In this document: positions 8,705 to 21,020 of the stretch, in pieces
Layout of the letters: each line of letters starts with the position of its first letter
Position numbering within the stretch: position 1 is the stretch's first letter
Assembly: GCA_050084515.1 (NCBI GenBank)
Contig: CM114273.1
Span: 19,344,001 to 19,408,000, forward strand
DNA: 64,000 bases
Reading direction: 5' to 3'
DNA from: Blasia pusilla
Taxonomy: Eukaryota > Marchantiophyta > Marchantiopsida > Blasiales
Program-made: the position numbers and the translations under genes
The notes under the pieces: generated by a model
What the model was told of the DNA's origin: nothing
The model's database searches: none
What the model saw: the letters and a program-made list of their open reading frames with translations, nothing else

Positions 8705-9330
8705 GTGGTGTGCAATTAATTGTAACTAGGACCTGAGTAACCCTTCACCTTTGTTGTTGCCAACACTGCTTGTTTGAAAGCATCTTGCCATACTACGTTG
8801 AAGGGTATTCCACATTCATAGAAACACTTTGTCCACATATCATTCACAACTTCTATTCCTTGGATATTGAAAGAATCTCTCAGATTGGCTTGCTTATTCC
8901 CAGAACTACTACTCCCTCAAATGGGCCCAACAACTCCTCTGCATTCCTCGAGACTATCACTCGGTGGTATGTCCGCAACCCCATCAACATTTTGCACAAC
9001 ATTAACACTATTTTTTGTGTGTTGCAAACCTATTTGTAATGGAGTCGTCTTGTCCACTTCACTCGAAGGTCTCGCTTCCCTTCTTTGTCCATTTCCCACT
9101 AGTACCCTGTTTCGGAGATCCCGGTGCACGCTGGGAGGGACTTTCACACATAATTTGGGATGATGGGTATCATGATTCCCATCCTTTGTCTTTTGTCTCT
9201 CTTGTGTAAAATTCTCCACCATTCGCGAGCTATGATAGGTTTTCATAGAATAGAAACAATACTTGCACCGCCATCTACTTGATGTTCCACCTTCAATCTG
9301 TACTTCTTCCCAATGTTCATTCACAATCAA
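8705..9330 (-). pseudogene. hAT transposase N-terminal relic with BED-type zinc finger
   Basis: The minus-strand frame 8917-9330 starts MIVNEHWEEVQIEGGTSSRW then CKYC and later His residues, the shape of the BED zinc finger that plant hAT transposases use to bind DNA. A further frame at about 8705-8830 reads YECGIPFNVVWQDAFKQAV, a hallmark of the region after the finger in plant hAT proteins (FxxxGIPFNVxxxxxF). A stop and frame change separate the two. The catalytic domain is absent. Sequence continues on the same strand into the LRR-like ORF. Confidence 0.75.
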
Positions 9331-10079
9331 TTGGAGTTATGTGGCTTTTGGTCATGACTACATGCGCACACTAACCCCATCCAAAAATATTTAGATAATT
9401 CGCAAAAATTTACTATGTCAATAGTAGGATATATCGACCAGTAAAATGTATGCAAATTACACCAAATATTATCTCTGAATGCTTCAATAATAAAACTTGG
9501 AACACTCACTTTGAACAAGAAAGATCAATATGCTAACCTCAATAAACGAGATGCTTTAACTTATCATGGTTATCTAGTGGCAAAACATATTCTCACTTAT
9601 CAAGTTCAGCCATCTATGGAGGAGAGAGAGAGAGATGAAGGGAGGAATGAGATTGTGAGGGTACAAAAAATGAGCAAGTTTATATAGGGGAGGATGGAAA
9701 GAAGAGAATGAACCCTTCTAACTCCCCAAATCACTTACCCTCACTTACAATTGATTACTAAACCATCTCCACTAATTTTCATTTAATAAACCTGCTTTTA
9801 TTCTCCTATTAGATTCTTTCTTGACCTATCCTAACTTCTTGACCTACTCTTAATTTCCAACAGACCTATTTTGCAATACAACCACCCTATTCAAATCCAT
9901 TTTAATATTTTCCTTCTTTTCTACACCACTACTATGATAAATTCTTCAATTACTATCATTTTTAACTAACCTATTTTATACTACAACCACCGTTTTCCAA
10001 CCTCTCAAGCCGATAATCACCCAACCCCTATAAAAATTCATTTAATACCCCACTAAAATCATAGGACCTGCCCACAATC
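9331..10079. other. AT-rich stretch, no gene seen
   Basis: Low-complexity AT-rich sequence. It includes a short GA run near 9622-9633 and a TTTATATAGGGG element at about 9679, which could be a relic promoter. No coding match was recognised. Confidence 0.5.
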
Positions 10080-10365
10080 CCCGACTCGCACACGACTTGC
10101 GCCCTAGCCTGCATCCTAGCCCGCATGCGGACTGCAGGGCCCACAACTAGCCCGTAGGCGGTCTCCAAGGCCCGAAATAAGCCCGTACACGGGCTCTAGG
10201 GCTCTAGCCCTAGCCCACATGGGGGCTCACAGGCCCGCACATGTTCCCAAGGATGGAGTCGTGAGGTGGACGTGGGCGCTAAAAAAACCCGTGCTCGCGA
10301 TCGGTTTTGCATGTCCGTGGTCATGCTTGGACTTGTCCGTTTCCGTGCAACCTTACATATATCTC
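10080..10365. mobile_element. Right-end fragment of small hAT-like element
   Basis: A GC-richer segment with repeated CTAGCCC/CCCG motifs ending in TTTTGCATGTCCG ... GTGCAACCTTA. The same end structure (TTTTGCATGTCCG ... GTGTAACCTTA) closes the better-defined element at 35953-36411, so this is probably a relative of it. The left end is not identified. Confidence 0.5.
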
Positions 10366-10454
10366 ACTACAAATTTTTGAACAAGTATGCATGCCGCATC
10401 ACCAATATTGAACTTCGAGGAAGCTATAAGTACACTTTAATCCAAAATCCCAAC

Positions 10455-11545
10455 TACCCTTCGCCTCCTCACTCATCTTCGAATCTTTAGACTCATCATC
10501 CAACCCCATCGCTGGATTCACCACATTTTGTTGACTTGACATAGTGAACTAGAAAAGAAAGGCAAATGCATGCCAATCAAGCACCAACTCCCCATCACTC
10601 TTTCTATGCTATTGAGTTCTTATAACATCTCTTTGACTCGAGCATGGGTTGCATTTCAACCCATCCGCATCTCAGTTTTGCTAACCAGACTTATGAACCA
10701 CCTTAAACTCGTACTCTTGTAGTAATAGAGCCCACATGGAAAGCTTCCTCTTAAGGTTGTTGGACTCCATCAACCACCATGACTTTTGATGATCAGTGAC
10801 AAGTGTGAAAGGGTTATCAAATAGATAGCATCTGAAATGTGCGAAGGCCCACCTTGTAGCCAATCACTCTCCCTTGTAGGAGTTTTACTTCGCCTACATA
10901 ATGTTGTTTGATTAGCTTGCTTAGGCCACAAAAAACTCCCTCTCTATATTATCTCTCGGAGTGAGCATCGCTCTTACACCCAACATGCCCTCATTCGTAT
11001 GTAATCGGAATGGAGGATCCCTAATCGATCTCTTAAAATGGGTGAGGACATCAACCTGTCCTTGAGCCCTTTTTCCTATGCATACACATCAGTGGATATA
11101 CCTACACACCACATAAAATTGATCTTCCCAACACATGGGTAGGTCCACAAACCTTTCTTATAGCCTCAAGAAGAGTCAAAAGGCTCTTCCCCCCAAAATG
11201 GCGTTCGAACGATAACCTGCCTACCTAGGTTACCAATTGACCGTTGACTCTATCAACGAGTCCTCTGGCTAGAAATAGCAAAGAGGAGAAATCATCCAAA
11301 ATTATGCTTCCAACACATTGGACTTGTCGTCAACCTCACAACATCTTAGGACAAAGTTACCCCCGAACTGCATGCTGACCCTCTACATCGTGGACGCGGT
11401 AGAACTCTCTTGTAAACTAGCTAAAATTTGATATCTTGAAATACGCGCTCACTCTTTCTTATCTTTCTAATGCCAAATCTGATTAAGTCTCGTGAATAAG
11501 GTCAAAGACTTCGAGATTGCACTAAAACCCTTGATATGATTTATG
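10455..11545 (-). mobile_element. Gypsy copy E: RNase H fragment with LTR-like insert
   Basis: Minus-strand sequence similar to copy A 200-920: the RNase H body at 10455-11070 (for example TDHQKSWWLMESNNLK) and the RT/RNase H joint at about 11460-11545. Between them lies about 380 bases (about 11075-11455) that do not belong to the coding region and instead resemble the copy A LTR-like segment, including the GAAGAGTC-aaaa-GGCTCTTC hairpin at 11170-11189. A solo-LTR insertion into an older copy is the simplest reading. Many stops show it is old. Confidence 0.7.
11075..11455 (-). repeat. LTR-like insert nested in copy E
   Basis: It shares the hairpin, the GGACAAAGTTAC block and surrounding order with copy A 7990-8230. 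It interrupts the RNase H homology precisely and the homology resumes after it. Duplicated target bases were not found by eye. Confidence 0.55.
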
Positions 11546-13290
11546 ACGAAAGAAAACTCCATGATCAATTTTATCATCAATCTTTTAGACATGGAGGATA
11601 GAAAATTAACTAAAAATTTTAGTAGGTTAGAACATAATAAACAATATTAAGAAAGCCCCTCCCATGCACCTTTAAAAGATACTAAAAATATGTTGGAAAA
11701 TTTGAAATTAAAAGAGAAGAATACTCGAAAAGGTAAAAAAAAAAATGCCCCCTTTTGACTTTTTAATTTTTTTAAAATTTTCGAAATATTATTTTTATGA
11801 AATTTCCCAATTAAAAATTAATTACAAAATTACAAAAAAATAATAAAGAAAATTTTTATTTTTTAAAGGATGATTCTTTTTTGGAAAAACTCTGAATTTT
11901 TTATCTTATTATTAATTCTCGAAAAAGAGTTAAATTTCCCTCCAAACTAAACTTGAAAATTCAGTTTTGTTAGATTTTGTATGATAACTTTTTGAAAAGA
12001 ATTTTTAAAATTTTCAAATGAGAAGACTCACAAGAGACAATAAACATCAAAGAGATTTCCAAAGTTTATAAGATTTCATTGGAAAATTTAAAATTTATTT
12101 ATAATAATATTTATTTATCTACTAAATAATATTTTAATATTTTAATTAATTTTTTTAAATAAAAATTCATATCACCGTATAAAATTTAAGCCTCATCATA
12201 CTTTTCACCTTAATCAAGGATAACTCTAATAAAGACTTAGAGAGGTTTCATGAACTCACTTCATGGAGAAATTTCATAAGGGGCTCTCATTCATAGGTAT
12301 TCTAAATTAGCTAGCGCCCATAATAGTACGATAAATTCAAAATTTCTCATTTGAACATAATTGGACTCGAAATCTTCCAACTCTTTATTATCTTCAAACT
12401 CAAAATCATCATTCACAGAACCTCGTGCATTCAAATTTATCTAAGAGGTGCATTATCAGTCCATAAAATTATATAAATAATCCATTTTAAAAATTTATGC
12501 ATTTTTTACAAAATGGGTGGTACTCGTAAATTGAGAGCAATCCTCATGCTTATGTACATTACAATAATACGAAGATGGATTCATCCTAGTTAATCACATT
12601 CATCATCAAATATATCTAACAACTATTCACACATCACGCTAACTCTTACCCTAACTCTAGTCATGTGTCTCCTCCCTCTACGAGAAATAGTCCTCTCCAA
12701 CACAACATCAACTTCACTTTTGTTTTGTGTTGCATGTGTTGGAAACATCTCCCAATCTCTCTCAAAGAAACCGATGAGTTCCTCTTGCTTCTGACGGACG
12801 TAATGGTATGTTCAAGGATACCCCCCTTCCATCCTTTGAGGAATATCTTACCATAAGAAAGGTGGCAAGACCAAGTTGAGCCTCTTCAATACAAGATCAT
12901 ACACCAATGGATTTTGATGACTGTTTAGAACAAGCTATGATTTGTGTTGAGGGCATCTTGGACTTCTTGTGGATTTAATCCGTGCCCAAAGAATAGGTTC
13001 TCCGCTTGTTGATTTTGGAGATCTACTGAAATTCCGTGAAAAAACTCTCTTTGATTCTATGTGCCATTGAAGCATATGAGCCACAATTGCATCTGCCGAT
13101 CAATTCTTTATTGATATGGGATTAATCCTTAAACCATCCTATCTATGTTCACTTCACGATTATAATTTGATTGGGGGCTACGATGTCTCGAATTGAAAGT
13201 AGAATTTTCTTGCTCTTAGGATTTCTTAGGATACAAAGCTAGCGCATTACTATCGCGCGCGTAGAAAGATATACCAAAAAAAATGATATA
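11546..13290. other. AT-rich stretch, no gene seen
   Basis: Strongly AT-rich from 11680 to 12500, then mixed sequence. No ORF with a recognisable family. Probably decayed repeats. Confidence 0.5.
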
Positions 13291-13329
13291 GTCTTCCTAA
13301 CCGAGGGTTTCTACATGTTTGACACTTAT

Positions 13330-13990
13330 ACATGGTTGCACAAGGATGAACAAGTCCATCCCTAGGACGAAAATGGACAGAGAAGTTTGGATATGTCCAC
13401 GAACATGGATTTTAAGGAATGAATGATTGCACAAAAATAGACATAAACAGAAAAGTATGGATATGTCCATAAACATGGATTGCAAGAGGTGGGATCCATA
13501 CTTATAGTTCATGATGGAACACAAGGCACAGGCGAGTGGGGAAATATTATCTCCGCAATGAGGGGGAGGGAGTGGAAGTGGAGGGAGGAGGAAATGGGAG
13601 AGTATGGAACATTAAGACAAGTGGGAAGAATAAGAAAGAAGGGTAAGGCGGGGTATGGACAAGTCCTTCCATAAGAGGGACGTTCATCCACGGATACAGA
13701 CATGGTCGCAAACACGGACTTTGTCCACTTGCAACCTTGAAGGGATGGGGCCCACACTTATAGCTCATGGTGGAAGGCAAGGCACGGGTGGGCTGGACAA
13801 TAAGAGGAGATGGAGTGGAGGTGGGGGGAGGAAGAAACAAGAAAGTGTGGGTCATAGAGGCAAGTGGGGGGGATTGAGAAAGAATGGGGAGGTAGGGCCA
13901 TATGGACAAGTCCTTCTATATGACAGACATGAGTCCATGAACATGGATATGTTCGCGGACACAGACTTTGTCCATATCCAATCTTGCACT
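13330..13990. repeat. Tandem array of about 245-base units with GTCCATGTTYATGGAC-like motif
   Basis: Two clear units (about 13490-13735 and 13745-13985) share: a start of GGGATCCATACTTATAG/GGGGCCCACACTTATAG type, a GGCAGGCG..GGG purine-rich core, and an end of GGACAAGTCCTTC ... CATGGAY ... GGACTTTGTCCA. A shorter, older copy precedes them at about 13330-13490. The ends resemble the terminal motif of the small hAT-like elements. Confidence 0.7.
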
Positions 13991-15099
13991 TGTGTGATAG
14001 TAACATGGCCTTTTGAAGATAATATGGATATCAATAATATGCTTTATATTTGTCACATAGCAATCTTCTATGATAATTCGGCTGAAGCAAATCATGCATT
14101 TTGGCGAGTTTTTTGGCATGAGGATCCCTCCTTTAGTTATGAAGATTGCCCTCATTAAATTAGATATATCTCGTTTTTTTCTACTCGGATTGAGACGTGT
14201 TGGTGCAAACATCAGAGAAGTATAGTTGGCGGTGTTTGGATCCACTACATTGTTCCATACTGCATGTAGAGCATGCGGCCAAAACTGCTCAATAGGTTGA
14301 AATAAGATCATATCAAGCTCTTTCACAAGGCAACCCTCATGTAGAGTTGTCTCAAGTATGAGTTCTTGCATAGTGCCCCTTGCTCTCCATTGTAGCAGTT
14401 CATCCATTTCTTGTTGTCGTCTCACCATGATGGATTTTTTATGCCCTCCTATATTGCTCCGTATGGTCTTTCATTACTGCTCTTTGTCTTCTATGTAGCT
14501 CATCCCTAGCAGGTGACTCGCTCTCGATTCTCTCCTTCTCTCTCTTTAGTCTCCCATGCTCTTTAGGCAATTGTTGGAGCTTACCCTTCAAAATATTCTT
14601 TTTGGCTTCCAGATCAAAAGTTTATTGGGAATTCTTCATAAACTCTTCACATGTAATAGAAAAGAAATTACCTCATTATTATTTTAAGCACTTTCCCCAC
14701 AAAAGGTTTTGGAAACAACGCAATGTATAGGGCAATCAAAACTCTCTCCAAGCCTATCAAAAATCATATTATGACCTACATTCAGGGCATTCAAAACACC
14801 TCTTACGTCCTCATTATTCTATGTCCCTACTTGGACTTGGCCTTCATTTTCATTTGCGTCATATATCTCCTTTTCGGTCGGAGGATATATTATGTCTCCA
14901 TCCAAAGAAGATAGTAGGCCTCTAAGGCTTCTTGACGATCCACCATGTTGATGTTGGCCTCAAGATGTTTGTTGTGGTAGAACTGCTCCTTCCTCTCCTT
15001 CGTCCGGTCAAGAAGATTATGGTTGATAATGATGTCATAGGTATGGGCCCATACTTCCAAAGTTTGGCAAAGTATGGACCCTTGGTGGGGATATTTCAT
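13916..15099 (-). pseudogene. Unrecognised degraded minus-strand ORFs, coiled-coil-like
   Basis: Minus-strand frames at 14890-15099 (DRTKERKEQFYHNKHLEANI), about 14430-14640 (KLQQLPKEHGRLKREKERIE) and 13916-14428 (MVRRQQEMDELLQWRARGTM) are rich in Lys, Glu and Gln and look like one charged, helical protein broken by stops. I do not recognise the family. A transposon-borne or host gene relic are both possible. The last part of the 13916-14428 frame overlaps the tandem array and is unlikely to be coding. Confidence 0.35.
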
Positions 15100-15215
15100 C
15101 TTTAGCTTACGGCCTCTTATCTCTTCTCACCTTGGCCCTTGTCGCCTCACAACCCGAACGAACATGTTCGTTTATGGACATGGATTTTGTCCGCGTGTAA
15201 CCTTGCAAATGGAAT

Positions 15216-17461
15216 TATTACTTACTATAACCATTCCTCACATAAGAACTCTTGAACATATTGTTAACACAAACTGAAATTTATTAATAGAATAAAATAT
15301 TGGAAGAAATGAAAATTTGGAATGGAGATAATAAAGTTATCCTTGCATTGGATTTTCTTAAGACAAAACAAGTCATTTTATTTTTATAGGAGCCGCAAAG
15401 TTCAACAAAATATCCATGATTGGCTATTTAAGAAAATTTCAAAAAAAGATTGTAGAATATTTGGATTTTTGGTTACCATGTATGCAAAAAAAATGTGCCA
15501 TATTGATAATTGAGTGCATAGTAAAAAATTTGAGATCAAATATTCAAAGAGGTTTAAAAAAAACTACTTGATATCCATATTATGCCAAACCTTGAGGAGT
15601 ATAGAATATTTGAAAGAAGATTTAGTACCCTCTAAATTTTGGTATTTTGTTCCAAAAAATTCCAAATGCAAAAGCATTTTGGGAAGCCTAGATGCCCTAA
15701 GAGGCTAATATTAAACCATTTTTTTGGATTCCGAAATTCTTGAGCATAAGCACTTGTAGTTATCAATGATATGCGAAGAAGGTGGAGAATTTGTGGATGC
15801 AAATTAACATTGATATATTTAGGATCCATTTTGAATAATTTAAAAGAGCTTACTATATAGGCACATTTGACTTTGTCCTTGGGTAATTCTCCTTTGATTT
15901 GATATCATAAGTTTGGGCTAGAGAAGTGATTTGTGTCCATATGAATGTAAGCAAGGAGAGCTTATTCTCTCTTAGTTGGACCTACTTTGATTTTCTAGGA
16001 ATTGGAACTACGTTAGAGAATACGATAATGCCTGATGAGTAACCCCAACCTCTCACTATGAGATTAGGTTTGGTTTGATATGGAACCAAGTTATTTTTCT
16101 TTTTGAAATGCTCTTGTTAATTTACAAAGAATCAATGAAAAAGCACATGATTAGTATGATCTTGAGAATTTTTATTTATGATTTGTGCATATGAATGTTT
16201 TTAGTCATATGGATGATAATGATATATGTTATGTAGTAGTGTATATTTTCTTTTGGCTAGTGACACATGTAGGAATCAATTGCCCTCTATGTGAGTTACC
16301 CTTGTAGCTCAATGTTGAGATTGGGAGGGAATGATAGCTCTGGCTACCATTTATGCTTTTACTACTCTTTGGAGCCAAAATGTCTTACCTATGGGTTTTT
16401 TCCCTTTACTTTGCTAAAAAGACAAGTACGCAATTGTCATATTCAAATATTTTACAAGGAAAATTCTTATTGAAATACAATTTTTTGGAAAGATATAACA
16501 ATGCCATGTCCAGGAAAATTCGGGTTACAAGTAAATTGGCTATTTCATACTAGAAAATTCCAATATTTTCAAAATTTCTGAAAAATTTGTAAGAAATCAA
16601 ACATTTTTTTACACATAGCATTCGAAAACCAATTAATAACTTGAATCGCTGTTTTTGGTAGTGGTTCCCAAAAAAAATCCCCTAATCCATATAATGGTAT
16701 ATATCTCCATGAAGTGTGATCATTTTTTTTTGGGTGATATACGAACCTTTAATTAAGGAGCGCAAACCAGTATAAAGAAGAAATGGTTTGAAATCCACCC
16801 ATTCAGGAAGAATATGCTCCAATTGTAAAATAATATTTTATGATAGATTATAAAATAAAATATTGCAAAACTTAAATAATGAATCTAGAAGTCTACATGA
16901 AAGGTCCAAATCTAGACTCGTCGAATTGTTGATTTAATTAAAAATAAAAAATTCGGTCCAATGAGGAAAACGAATTTCAAAAAGTTATAACGAATTTGGG
17001 TGAACATTTGCCCAGGTACATTTCGAGGTTCGGATCGTACTACATGGTCCCACCCAATACGGTCCGCCGAAGAAACTATTGTACAAGAGGGATATCCGCA
17101 TGTAAAAATAGGTGAGGGTATCTCCAATGTCCGACAGACACGTTTCATTGAAAGCAAAGTCAGATCGCGTTCATAATGGAAAGTCGATAGTGACTTAAGA
17201 GGATAGTACGTGATACGACCTGCCTTGCCACCAATGCCACGTAGAGAGAGATCATATGTTTTACTTAAAGAAAGTAGAAAAAGACAATAATTTTTTAAAT
17301 TTCGGGACGCTTGTCAAATCCCGTGTATACTTGCAGCAGTGCACACCTGTCAAACTAAGATCCCCTGGATTAAAAAAAGGCATATATCATTCGGACACTT
17401 TAATTCCAATTTTAGCATCGGAAATCAAGAGTATGAATTGGGCACGTACTCTTCTATAGTA
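15216..17461. other. AT-rich stretch, no gene seen
   Basis: No supported coding region. The short ORFs here are AT-driven and lack family motifs. At 16900-17240 the sequence has more balanced composition but I could not assign it. Confidence 0.45.
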
Positions 17462-17866
17462 TTATGGAGTGTCCTTTTGATTTGTAAATATCACTAGCCT
17501 TAGTAATGGGCGATAAGAAATTTTTTTATATATTATAGAAAATTATTTTTTAAATTTATATGTAATATCATTAATCTCTTCACGGGCTGTTCATAAATTT
17601 TTCAAACGCTTTTATTTTCTGTGGATTGTTCGGGCACCTTATTTATATTATCATGAGTGAGTGCCTTCTTGATTTGCAAACACTTCTCTACTTGACACGT
17701 GACAACTGGACAACAAGATAGTGTTTCACTTGCTACGGACAGCAAGAAAACATTTCGAATTTATGTGCATTATTATTAATCTTTTCCCTTCACGGGCTAT
17801 ACAATGGCTCTTCGAACACTTTTTCCGGTGCATCGTACGAGCACCTTACTAGTGTTATTGGAGGAA
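17462..17866. repeat. Two tandem units of a roughly 200-base repeat
   Basis: Units at about 17462-17656 and 17657-17866 share, in order: GTGYCYTTYTTGATTTGYAAA, ACACTTCTCTACTTGACACG (better in unit 2), CTTCACGGGCTRT, TTCRAACRCTTTT and GGGCACCTTA/GAGCACCTTA. A third, diverged copy lies at 20858-21020. No coding potential. Confidence 0.7.
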
Positions 17867-19619
17867 ACATATGTACATCTATTTCTAAAAAATGAATGAT
17901 TATTTTTAATTGTTATGGAGGTTTTTCATGTCGAAAGAGCAATTGAGAGGGGTTGAATTGTTTTCTTGTGGAGGGTGATTTGTTTCTCCCTAAAAATGAA
18001 AAGTGGGGAGGTTTTGCAAATATAGCCAATACATGGTTAAAATGTGAGAAGGAAATTTCAAATCAAGAAAGGATTTACAAATGGGAAGTATAAGGGATGA
18101 TATCGCACGTGATAGGTTAGAGGTGTTTTCAAAATAAGTGAGTTTTAAATTTTTTATTTGCATGGATGTAATATGTTGACTAATATTTCAATACATTATA
18201 CTAGTTGGTGTTCGTGGTATGCAAAATATTAAAAATGATGCGTACTTTTGAATTACCCATCATTATTATGCAATTCAGTTATTTAACCTCTTAATTCAAT
18301 TTAGGGTGATTCTACGTGCCAAGAGATTGAGTAGACTTATTGGCTAAAAGGGTCGGATGTCCATAGGAGAGGAGTATGAAAATCGAAGGCACACCCTCCA
18401 ATAATAATATAGAGTTTTAAAGAAAAATATCTTCATCATCTTCCATATGGAAGAAATTGGAGTTTGAATTGAGTTTTGTGACAAAGATATTTTTTCTTCT
18501 AATCTTTCTTACTTTTTTTAAAGCTTTCCCAAAAAGACTTGTGTGAAGCTTTCCCTTAATGAAGTTAAGGGGGATTTGCACTAAATTCTAATTTAGTCTT
18601 CTTGGATATTGGAAAGTCCAAACCCACTTTATTATAAAAACCAACCTTAAAAGATGACAAAGAAATGCAACAACATCCCAAGAAGGGAAAGAGGCAAGAC
18701 CTACAATAATATAAGAAGATAACAATAAGCTCAAAAAACCAAATTAAGGAACCATGTGATAAATAACTTAAAAAATCTAACATGAACATTAATGCTTGGT
18801 CAAACATGAATGGATGGGAATGGTCATCAACTTTGGCTCGACATGTGGTTCAATGCGAAAATTCCGATGCTTGTACAAGTTCTAATGCAACGGAGATGCA
18901 TTGTCAAAAATAAGAAATGATAATGAAAAGAGAAGGACTACGAGAAGGGGCAATTTGACGATTCTCAAAGGAATGGTGAGGACATGTTTTCAACAAAGTA
19001 TCAAACTATACATTTAAGTGCCCCAATAATTCTAATGCAAACGGAATAGATCCATTGAACGCGTATCTCACAACATAATATAAATTCTTGATTCTTTCTA
19101 TTGCATCGATTCTTTGTCATGGAACCTTTAGTTTGTGCACACCGACACACCAAGTCAAAACGTGTTGATCAAGAAACCACCACATCACCCAATATACAAA
19201 AGTCATCTTGAGACATAGGAAGAGCAACTCTTCAGCAAGAAGTTACTTTTATAGTAGAGGATAGGATTTATCGTTACTCTTGCCCAAAAAGATATCATGT
19301 AGTATGAGCCGTTGATGCTATTGTCTCTTTGATCACACCATGAATTGCCATTTGTTCTTCACCATGCTCATATTTGAGAATGTGAATACCCTTTGCATTA
19401 ATGGGTTTTTCGCATACACAATTAGGCACAATTAGAAGTCAAGGATGGGGAATTAAAATTCATAACCATGGAGTTATTAGGAATATATTTTGTGGAAGAA
19501 AAAATGGAAGAATGATAAGAGTTATAGTAAGTCATTTTCCCACTCATTTACCCACACACGAATGCATTTTGATGAGTATCAAAATGAGTTTGATGCCATA
19601 GACTTAGAGAGCATTATGG
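17867..19619. other. AT-rich stretch, no gene seen
   Basis: No ORF with a recognised domain. It lies between copies of the roughly 200-base repeat, so part of it may be a later insertion. Confidence 0.4.
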
Positions 19620-20340
19620 AAAGTTTCCTTTGGTGCTAATTCTCAGAGATGAGCTTTTGGACTCTATTAAGCCCTTTTGTAATCAATTGAGTTAAAAGGG
19701 GTACAATTTCTTTGTGTAGCAAGTGGAAGAAAAGCCTTGGAAGAAATTGTAAGAAAACTTTGGTTGGAAGAAAAGACCCCCCTCTTCTAAATAGACCATC
19801 AAGATAAGTGCCTCTTCTTGGAAAAACCTTGAAGTCGTAGTTGAGGCAACCAAAGCCCAACTCCCTAAAAGCTCTTGTTCCAAATGCAAGTATGGAGGAG
19901 AGTCTTCCATCTCCAAAACAAGAGCCAAGATAGCTTGCTGCGAAGCGAAGGTACCAATAATCTCTCTCAAATGTATTTGGCCCAAGAAGTTCACCAAAAG
20001 TTGGCATGATAAAAATGTCAAAAGAGGCAGAATAATATAAGAACTATGAAGTAGAAAGACGACTGCAAAAAAGGTAGGACAAGATGTTGTAGAAAGCATT
20101 GGTAGAGAATCCCATAAGAGACTAGGGGAAGTGACAAATGAAGCTTTTTTTTAATCTTTCAAAAGAGTCTAATCAAAGAATTTGTTGATTTATGAAGCCA
20201 ATTGGGATACCAAGGACTTGAACCCCTTTGATACAAATTGTGGGATGAATGTTGAGGGAAGGCATGAAGCATATTATACTCAATCTCTAATAGGTTGGAT
20301 TTCAAGGTTTTGAGTGTTGAAAACTTTACTTTCCAATAAA
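19620..20340 (-). pseudogene. Unrecognised ORF relic, possibly LINE-like
   Basis: Two overlapping minus-strand frames (19636-20007 and 19692-20099) and their upstream extension (a degraded frame with SKGFKSLVSQL) cover about 700 bases. The spacing of hydrophobic and aromatic residues is faintly like the C-terminal region of LINE reverse transcriptases, but no catalytic box is visible. I would not assign it without a profile search. Confidence 0.25.
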
Positions 20341-20857
20341 TATATTGATTGCAAATTTTTGTGGAATCTATAATGAATAATTCTTGTTATGATCTAAATC
20401 TAACAAGAATTATTTATTAAGAACAAAATTTATGTTTTCCTAAAATAAAAATTTATTTTTTTCTAATAAAAAAATGATTTCAATACTATCCTTGCAAACT
20501 CTCATTATTTTTTCCCACATGTCTTATAATTACTTTGTCCCCACCCCTCACAAAAGGCTCCACCATACTTACATACATTTCATTTTTAATCTCCTTAATG
20601 CACGATCATCGAGAGTGCTGGCGTGTGTTAGATATTTACAGTGGAGGGATTCTACATCTTTCCACTCTCTACCGGTTTTTTCTAGAGGAACTGAAAAAAG
20701 TTGGATTCTCTTGGTAGAGTATGTATTCCTTCTTAGTCATATTAGATCGACGTTTCACTCTTACTTCCATAAACCTAGTATATATTTGGATGCTCTGCAT
20801 TATCTCCATCCCAATGAGGATAATCTTCCTTGGTGATGGAAATCTAGATTATTATTA
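20341..20857. other. Non-coding stretch, nothing recognised
   Basis: AT-rich. The plus-strand ORF at 20474-20836 has no recognisable features. Confidence 0.4.
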
Positions 20858-21020
20858 GATAGTGCCTTCTTGATTTATGAACACTTTTTTGTTTGACATG
20901 TGACATCCGGATAATAAGAGAATTTAAATTTGTGTACATTAGTCCCTTCATTCACCATACATTAGGAAAAGCTCTTCAAACATTTTTTTTATGTGCATCG
21001 AACCAACACCTTCCTAGAGT
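20858..21020. repeat. Third copy of the roughly 200-base repeat
   Basis: It contains AGTGCCTTCTTGATTTATGA, TTTGACATGTGACATCCGGA and GCTCTTCAAACATTTTTTT in the same order as the units at 17462-17866. The gap of about 3 kb from those units suggests an array split by insertion or independent copies. Confidence 0.6.

Larger units (their letters stand above)
13325..15205. mobile_element. Possible hAT-like element bounded by CAAGGTTGCAC-type ends
   Basis: The left edge near 13332 reads CATGGTTGCACAAGG and the right edge near 15190-15205 reads GTCCGCGTGTAACCTTG, an inverted pair of the terminal type seen at 35953-36411. Inside are a tandem array of the subterminal motif and degraded minus-strand ORFs. 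No matching 8-base target duplication was found, so the pair could be fortuitous. Confidence 0.4.
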
